DNA of 8,679 bases from Gemmatimonadota bacterium (GTDB lineage Bacteria > Latescibacterota > UBA2968 > UBA8231). A program made the position numbers and the translations under genes. Below, piece after piece: positions 5,459 to 8,679 of the stretch (the stretch's first letter is position 1; each line of letters begins with the position of its first letter). Location of the stretch: the NCBI GenBank assembly GCA_026706165.1, contig JAPOZF010000633.1:11040-19718 (forward strand). Reading direction: 5' to 3'. A model generated the notes under the pieces. It was not told where the DNA came from. It saw only the letters and a list, made by a program, of their open reading frames with translations, and searched no databases.

Positions 5459-6634
5459 ATGTATCCTCGCCTTCTGGAGTTGCCCGAGAAGAGCTTTTTC
5501 CTGTTCGGTCCACGGGGAACGGGAAAATCCGTGTGGCTGGAGCAACGGCTCGGCCATGCGGACTTGACCATCAACTTGCTGAAGTCCGGCGAATATCTCC
5601 GATACAAACGCGACCCGTCCCTTCTGGCACTGGAAGCGGCTGCACTCGGAAACAGGAACGCCTGGATCATCGTCAACGAGATACAGAAGCTGCCGGAACT
5701 GCTCGACGAGGTTCACGCGCTCCTGTTCGAGAGCCGGGGCGACCTTCGGTTTGCGCTGTCGGGTTCGAGCGCGAGAAAGCTCAGGCGGTCTCACGCCAAC
5801 ATGCTGGCCGGGCGCGCCTTGTCAAAGAAAATGTTCCCGTTGAGCATGCTGGAAACCGGCCGGGACTTCCGCTTGCAGGAGGCCCTGCGATACGGACAGT
5901 TGCCCTTGAGCGCGACGGCTGCCGCGGAGGGGGAAAGGATCGAATTCCTCGACGCCTACGTCGAGACCTATCTGAGAGAGGAAATCCAGCAGGAAGCTCT
6001 GGTCAGAAATCTCGACAGTTTCTATCGCTTCCTGTCAGTCAGTGCCCTGATGAACGGGCAGATACTGAACATCAGCAACATTGCGCGGGATGTGGGTGTC
6101 GCCAGGACTACCGTGCATGGCTATTTCAGCATTCTGGAGGATACGCTCCTGGGCTGGCATCTGCCGGCCTGGCGCAACAAGGCCAAGGTCAAAGAGGTCG
6201 CCCATCCCAAGTTCTACCTTTTCGACTGCGGCGTGCAGCGCGCCCTGGCGGGGCTGCACCGGGACAAGCCCTCGTCCGCCGAAACAGGCGTGTTGTTCGA
6301 AACCTTCCTTCTCAATGAGTTCAGGGCGCTCAATTCATGGCGGTCCCACGGTGCGCAGTTCTTCTACTGGCGCACGGAATCCGGCAACGAGGTGGACCTC
6401 ATCTGGAAAAGGGGCCGGCAGGCGGCCGGCTTTGAAATCAAATGTTCCGCGAGTTGGAGAGAGAACTTCAACAAAGGGCTGAATGTCCTGCTGCAGTCCG
6501 GCGACATTCAGCGAGCTTTCGGCGTGTATCGGGGCAAGCGGTTGCTGAAGGTTGGCGAGGTAACGGTTCTGCCGTACAAAACGGCCGTTGAAATGGCTGC
6601 AGAGGGGAGCTTCCTTGCGGCCGGGGAGCCATGA
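5459..6634 (+). CDS. AAA family ATPase with DUF4143 domain
   Basis: A 391-residue protein of the widespread AAA_14/DUF4143 family, whose cellular role is poorly known. The N-terminal P-loop domain has Walker A GPRGTGKS (residues 17-24) and a Walker B region WIIVNEIQKLPELLDEVH, where N73 replaces the Asp expected from the common DEIQ form and E74 is kept. The sensor-like segment RFALSGSSARKLRR follows. The middle part has a helix-turn-helix-like stretch, ILNISNIARDVGVARTTVHGYFSILED. The C-terminal DUF4143 domain contains AHPKFYLFDCGVQRAL and a PD-(D/E)XK-like pattern: WRTESGNEVDLIW (D313) and FEIKCS (E326, K328). G+C is lower, about 52-57% in sampled lines against over 70% in neighbours, with frequent TTG, GAA and AAA codons, which suggests horizontal acquisition. 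The ATG at 5459 opens the family's usual N-terminus MYPRLLELPEKSFFLFGPRG. It ends 16 bases from the convergent next gene. Confidence 0.9.
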   Translation: MYPRLLELPEKSFFLFGPRGTGKSVWLEQRLGHADLTINLLKSGEYLRYKRDPSLLALEAAALGNRNAWIIVNEIQKLPELLDEVHALLFESRGDLRFALSGSSARKLRRSHANMLAGRALSKKMFPLSMLETGRDFRLQEALRYGQLPLSATAAAEGERIEFLDAYVETYLREEIQQEALVRNLDSFYRFLSVSALMNGQILNISNIARDVGVARTTVHGYFSILEDTLLGWHLPAWRNKAKVKEVAHPKFYLFDCGVQRALAGLHRDKPSSAETGVLFETFLLNEFRALNSWRSHGAQFFYWRTESGNEVDLIWKRGRQAAGFEIKCSASWRENFNKGLNVLLQSGDIQRAFGVYRGKRLLKVGEVTVLPYKTAVEMAAEGSFLAAGEP

Positions 6635-6650
6635 GGCGGGCCCTCCGCTT

Positions 6651-7929
6651 CTACCAGTACTCGAGCGCCTCTTCGAACAGCTGCCGCAGCTCCGCTTCGC
6701 CCGCAGGTCTCGGCGAGAGCTTGGTCACCCGGTGCTGGGGCAGGGTCCCCTCCACCAGGGCCGGGATGTCCCCGGCGTCGTACCCGAGGGCGCGCAACCC
6801 GTTGGGAATGTCGAGCCGCCGCATGAAGTCGATGATGCAGCCGGCCAGCTGGTCACCCGCCTCCTCCGCCCCGGCCCCTTCCGTATCGGCGCCGAGCACC
6901 GCGGCCGCCTCCAAGTGCCGCTGCGGGCTGGAGCCCGCGGTAAAGCGGAACACCGCCGGAGCGTTGACGATCACCGCGACCCCGTGCGGCACCAGGGGGT
7001 TGCCGGTCGCGTATCCGGGCGGCAGGTAGTCGCGGACCATGCCGGCGACGGGGTACGACATCCCGTGGGGCAGGTGGACCCCGGCGTTGCCGAACCCCAT
7101 GCCGGCATACGAGGCCGCCAGCAGCATCTGCCCCCGCGCCTCGTCGTCCCCGGGGTCGGCGACGGCCCGGGGAAGGAACTCGGCTACCATCGCCAGCGAC
7201 TCGAGGGCCCATATGTCGCTGATCGGGTTGGCGCCCTGGTAGGAGGGGCGCAGCACCGGCCGCTCCGGCCGCGGGCGTTCGTCGAACGGGATCGCCGTGT
7301 ACGACTCGAGAGCGTGGCTGAGCACGTCCGAGGCCGGTCGATGCGGCCACGGCCGGGGGCAGGGTGCGGGTGTTCTCCGGATCGACGACCGCCAGCGTCG
7401 GTTTCAGGCGGCGATGCGCGATACCGGTCTTCGCCTTCATCTCGGTGAAGTCGAAAATCGCCACCCCCGTCGTTTCGCTGCCGGTTCCGGCGGTCGTCGG
7501 AATGGCGATCAGCGGCTTCAGTGGTCCCGGGGCCGGCAGCCCCTTGCCGATCGGCGCGTTGACGTAGTCGAGGAAGTCGGCGGGATGGGAGTCGTAGAGG
7601 TTGGCCGCTTTCGCCGTGTCGATGGTGGAGCCGCCGCCGACGGCGACGAAACCGTCGAAGCCTCCGCGGGCAGCGAAGTCGATCGCATCCTTGAAGGAGC
7701 GGTCGGTCGGCTCGACATGCACCCGGTCGAACAGCTGGAAGCGCACGCCGCTGTCCTCGAGGGCGGCAAGCAGGTTGGTCACAGGCGGAAGGGAAGCGAG
7801 CACCTCATCGGTGACCACCATTGCGTTTCCCACCCCCATGTCCACGAGATCCATGCCGACCTCGGCGGTGACCCCGCGGCCGTAGCGGATGTTCGAGGTG
7901 GCCATTTCGAAGGCTGTGTCTTTGTCCAT
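6651..7929 (-). pseudogene. hydroxyacid-oxoacid transhydrogenase (ADHFE1-type iron alcohol dehydrogenase), broken by one frameshift
   Basis: The family oxidises 4-hydroxybutyrate to succinic semialdehyde while reducing 2-oxoglutarate to D-2-hydroxyglutarate, using tightly bound NAD. Two adjoining frames make one full-length homologue. The first 200 residues (7929-7330) include FEMATSNIRYGRGVTAEVGMDL, the NAD-binding GGGSTIDTAKAANLYDS and PTTAGTGSETTGVAIFD, ending AASTGL. The other 224 (7325 to stop at 6651) begin right after the expected Asp, with LSHALESYT, SYQGANPISDIWAL, GVHLPHGMSYPVAG, PLVPHG and GTLPQHRVTKLSP. One extra C in the CC at 7328-7329 (plus strand) separates them. Repaired, the protein has 425 residues, as expected for this family and longer than simple iron alcohol dehydrogenases. 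Predicted metal ligands would be D201, H205, H288 and H315; the break falls in the D201 codon. No other damage is seen, so it is a very recent mutation or a sequence error. The ATG at 7929 has GGGAG six bases before it. Confidence 0.88.
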
Positions 7930-8089
7930 GAGTCGCTCCCGCCGATGGTTTCCGGACCGGAACCGCCGAAGGTCCGGGGCCAAATTTCACCCTGGCCGCC
8001 AGTAGAGTAAACTGCTTGCGCCCCCCGATAACGGGGCTGAAGTTTTGCCCGTTCCTCGAAATCGCAGAAGGAGAAGCGGGGCCTTTCGC
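7930..8089. promoter_or_regulatory. divergent control region between transhydrogenase and short-chain dehydrogenase
   Basis: 160 bases with several inverted repeats. TTCCGG-A-CCGGAA (7950-7962) is a perfect 13-base palindrome. It overlaps a second pairing, CCGGACC (7952-7958) with GGTCCGG (7971-7977), so the two structures compete. CCCCG-ATAA-CGGGG (8023-8036) is a compact hairpin nearer the dehydrogenase. A weak sigma-70-like promoter for the minus-strand gene may be TTTACT (8011-8006) and TGAAAT (7989-7984), with 16 bases between. AAGGAG at 8068-8073 is 16 bases before the dehydrogenase ATG, rather far for a ribosome binding site. The palindromes suggest a shared regulator-binding region (inference). 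Confidence 0.4.
7936..7940 (-). promoter_or_regulatory. ribosome binding site of the transhydrogenase gene
   Basis: GGGAG on the minus strand, six bases before the ATG at 7929-7927. It decides the start: the frame is open 18 codons further upstream to an ATG at 7983, but family homology (DKDTAFEMATSNIRYG) begins right after the chosen start. Confidence 0.7.
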
Positions 8090-8679
8090 ATGAGACTGGC
8101 CGGAAAATCGGCGCTGATCACCGGGGCCGGCACCGGTATCGGCCGCCAGACCGCGCTGCGCTTCGCGCGGGAAGGGGCGGCCGTGGCCGCGGTCGACATC
8201 GACGATGGCGCCGGCTCCGAAACCGCGAACATGATCGTCGAGACCGGCGGCCGCGCCATCTTCGCGTGCGCGGACGTTTCCGAGGCGCAGGACTGCCGGC
8301 GGATGATCGCCGAGGCCGAGGAGGCATTCGGCCGCCTCGACGTACTGTTCAACAACGCCGGCATCTCCCACCTGGAGGACGGCGGGGCCGTCGACACCGA
8401 CGAGGCGGTCTGGGAGCAGACGATGAACGTCAACCTCAAGGGGGTGTTCCTCGGCTGCAAGTACGGCATCCCGGCGCTGCTGAGGTCCGGCGGCGGGTCG
8501 GTTATCAACACCGCCTCGTTCGTCGCCCTGCTGGGAGCGGCCACGCCGCAGATCGCGTACACGGCGAGCAAGGGGGGAGTCCTGGCTCTGAGCCGCGAGC
8601 TGGCCGTCATCCACGCCCGCGACAACATCCGCGTCAACGCCCTGTGCCCGGGGCCGCTGCGCACCGAGCTGCTGATGAA
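8090..8679 (+). CDS. short-chain dehydrogenase/reductase, N-terminal part (3' end outside window)
   Basis: The first ~196 residues of a classical SDR oxidoreductase of usual length ~250, so only the C-terminal ~55 are missing. Seen in order: the Rossmann motif TGAGTGIG (residues 11-18); D36 at the end of the second strand, which favours NAD(H) over NADP(H); ADVS (61-64); NNAG (88-91); and the catalytic set N115, S143, Y157 and K161 (YTASKGG). RVNALCPGPLRTELL follows. The active site is therefore complete. The substrate cannot be told: 3-oxoacyl-ACP reductase-like, glucose or sugar-alcohol dehydrogenase-like and hydroxy-acid dehydrogenase members share these motifs. The ATG at 8090 gives the family's standard N-terminus, MRLAGKSALITGAG. 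It is transcribed divergently from the transhydrogenase and may share its regulation and a role in hydroxy-acid or alcohol oxidation (inference). Confidence 0.92.
   Translation, partial: MRLAGKSALITGAGTGIGRQTALRFAREGAAVAAVDIDDGAGSETANMIVETGGRAIFACADVSEAQDCRRMIAEAEEAFGRLDVLFNNAGISHLEDGGAVDTDEAVWEQTMNVNLKGVFLGCKYGIPALLRSGGGSVINTASFVALLGAATPQIAYTASKGGVLALSRELAVIHARDNIRVNALCPGPLRTELLM

Noticed and set aside
6635..6650. Bidirectional terminator between the DUF4143 gene and the transhydrogenase gene
   Set aside because: Only a four-pair stem (GCGG/CCGC) with no T-run is present in the 16-base gap.
7322..7335. Programmed ribosomal frameshift in the transhydrogenase gene
   Set aside because: The codons around the break have no slippery run or nearby stop, and no other member of the family is known to me to use recoding.

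Overview
The window is high-GC bacterial DNA, roughly 70% G+C by eye over most of its length. Gene content suggests a Gram-negative bacterium: a type I ABC exporter half, an E. coli-type MurB, the glycolate oxidase iron-sulfur subunit and a hydroxyacid-oxoacid transhydrogenase. A proteobacterial or Desulfuromonadota-like (former deltaproteobacterial) host fits, but no marker here fixes the lineage.

Layout. (1) Positions 1-1548, plus strand: the C-terminal part of an ABC transporter subunit (cut by the window edge), followed 16 bases later by a small DUF1854-family gene. The two form an evident operon. (2) 1523-2833, minus strand: glcF, convergent with the DUF1854 gene and overlapping its 3' end by 26 bases; glcD and glcE are not beside it. 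(3) 2834-3174: a divergent control region with two hairpins and an AT-richer patch. (4) 3175-5000, plus strand: murB and a class I glutamine amidotransferase joined by a GTGA stop/start overlap. (5) 5001-5458: no gene. It holds an imperfect tandem repeat of about 111-118 bases whose first unit is the 3' end of the amidotransferase gene itself, then a compact two-hairpin element just before the next start codon. (6) 5459-6634, plus strand: an AAA ATPase/DUF4143 protein in clearly lower-GC DNA, probably acquired. (7) 6651-7929, minus strand: a complete but frameshifted hydroxyacid-oxoacid transhydrogenase (ADHFE1-type iron alcohol dehydrogenase). (8) 7930-8089: a divergent promoter region rich in inverted repeats. 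(9) 8090-8679, plus strand: the first ~196 residues of a short-chain dehydrogenase, cut by the window edge.

How the genes relate. The exporter and DUF1854 genes probably act together. glcF, the transhydrogenase and the dehydrogenase all point to hydroxy-acid and alcohol oxidation, but they lie in separate transcription units. murB makes UDP-MurNAc for peptidoglycan; its coupling to an amidotransferase of unknown substrate is unexplained. The points most worth a second look are the gene-end-derived tandem repeat, the mutually exclusive hairpins before the DUF4143 gene, the single-base frameshift at a metal-ligand codon of the transhydrogenase, and the Asn in place of the usual Walker B Asp in the DUF4143 ATPase. 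I saw no RNA gene, CRISPR array, insertion sequence or convincing rho-independent terminator.
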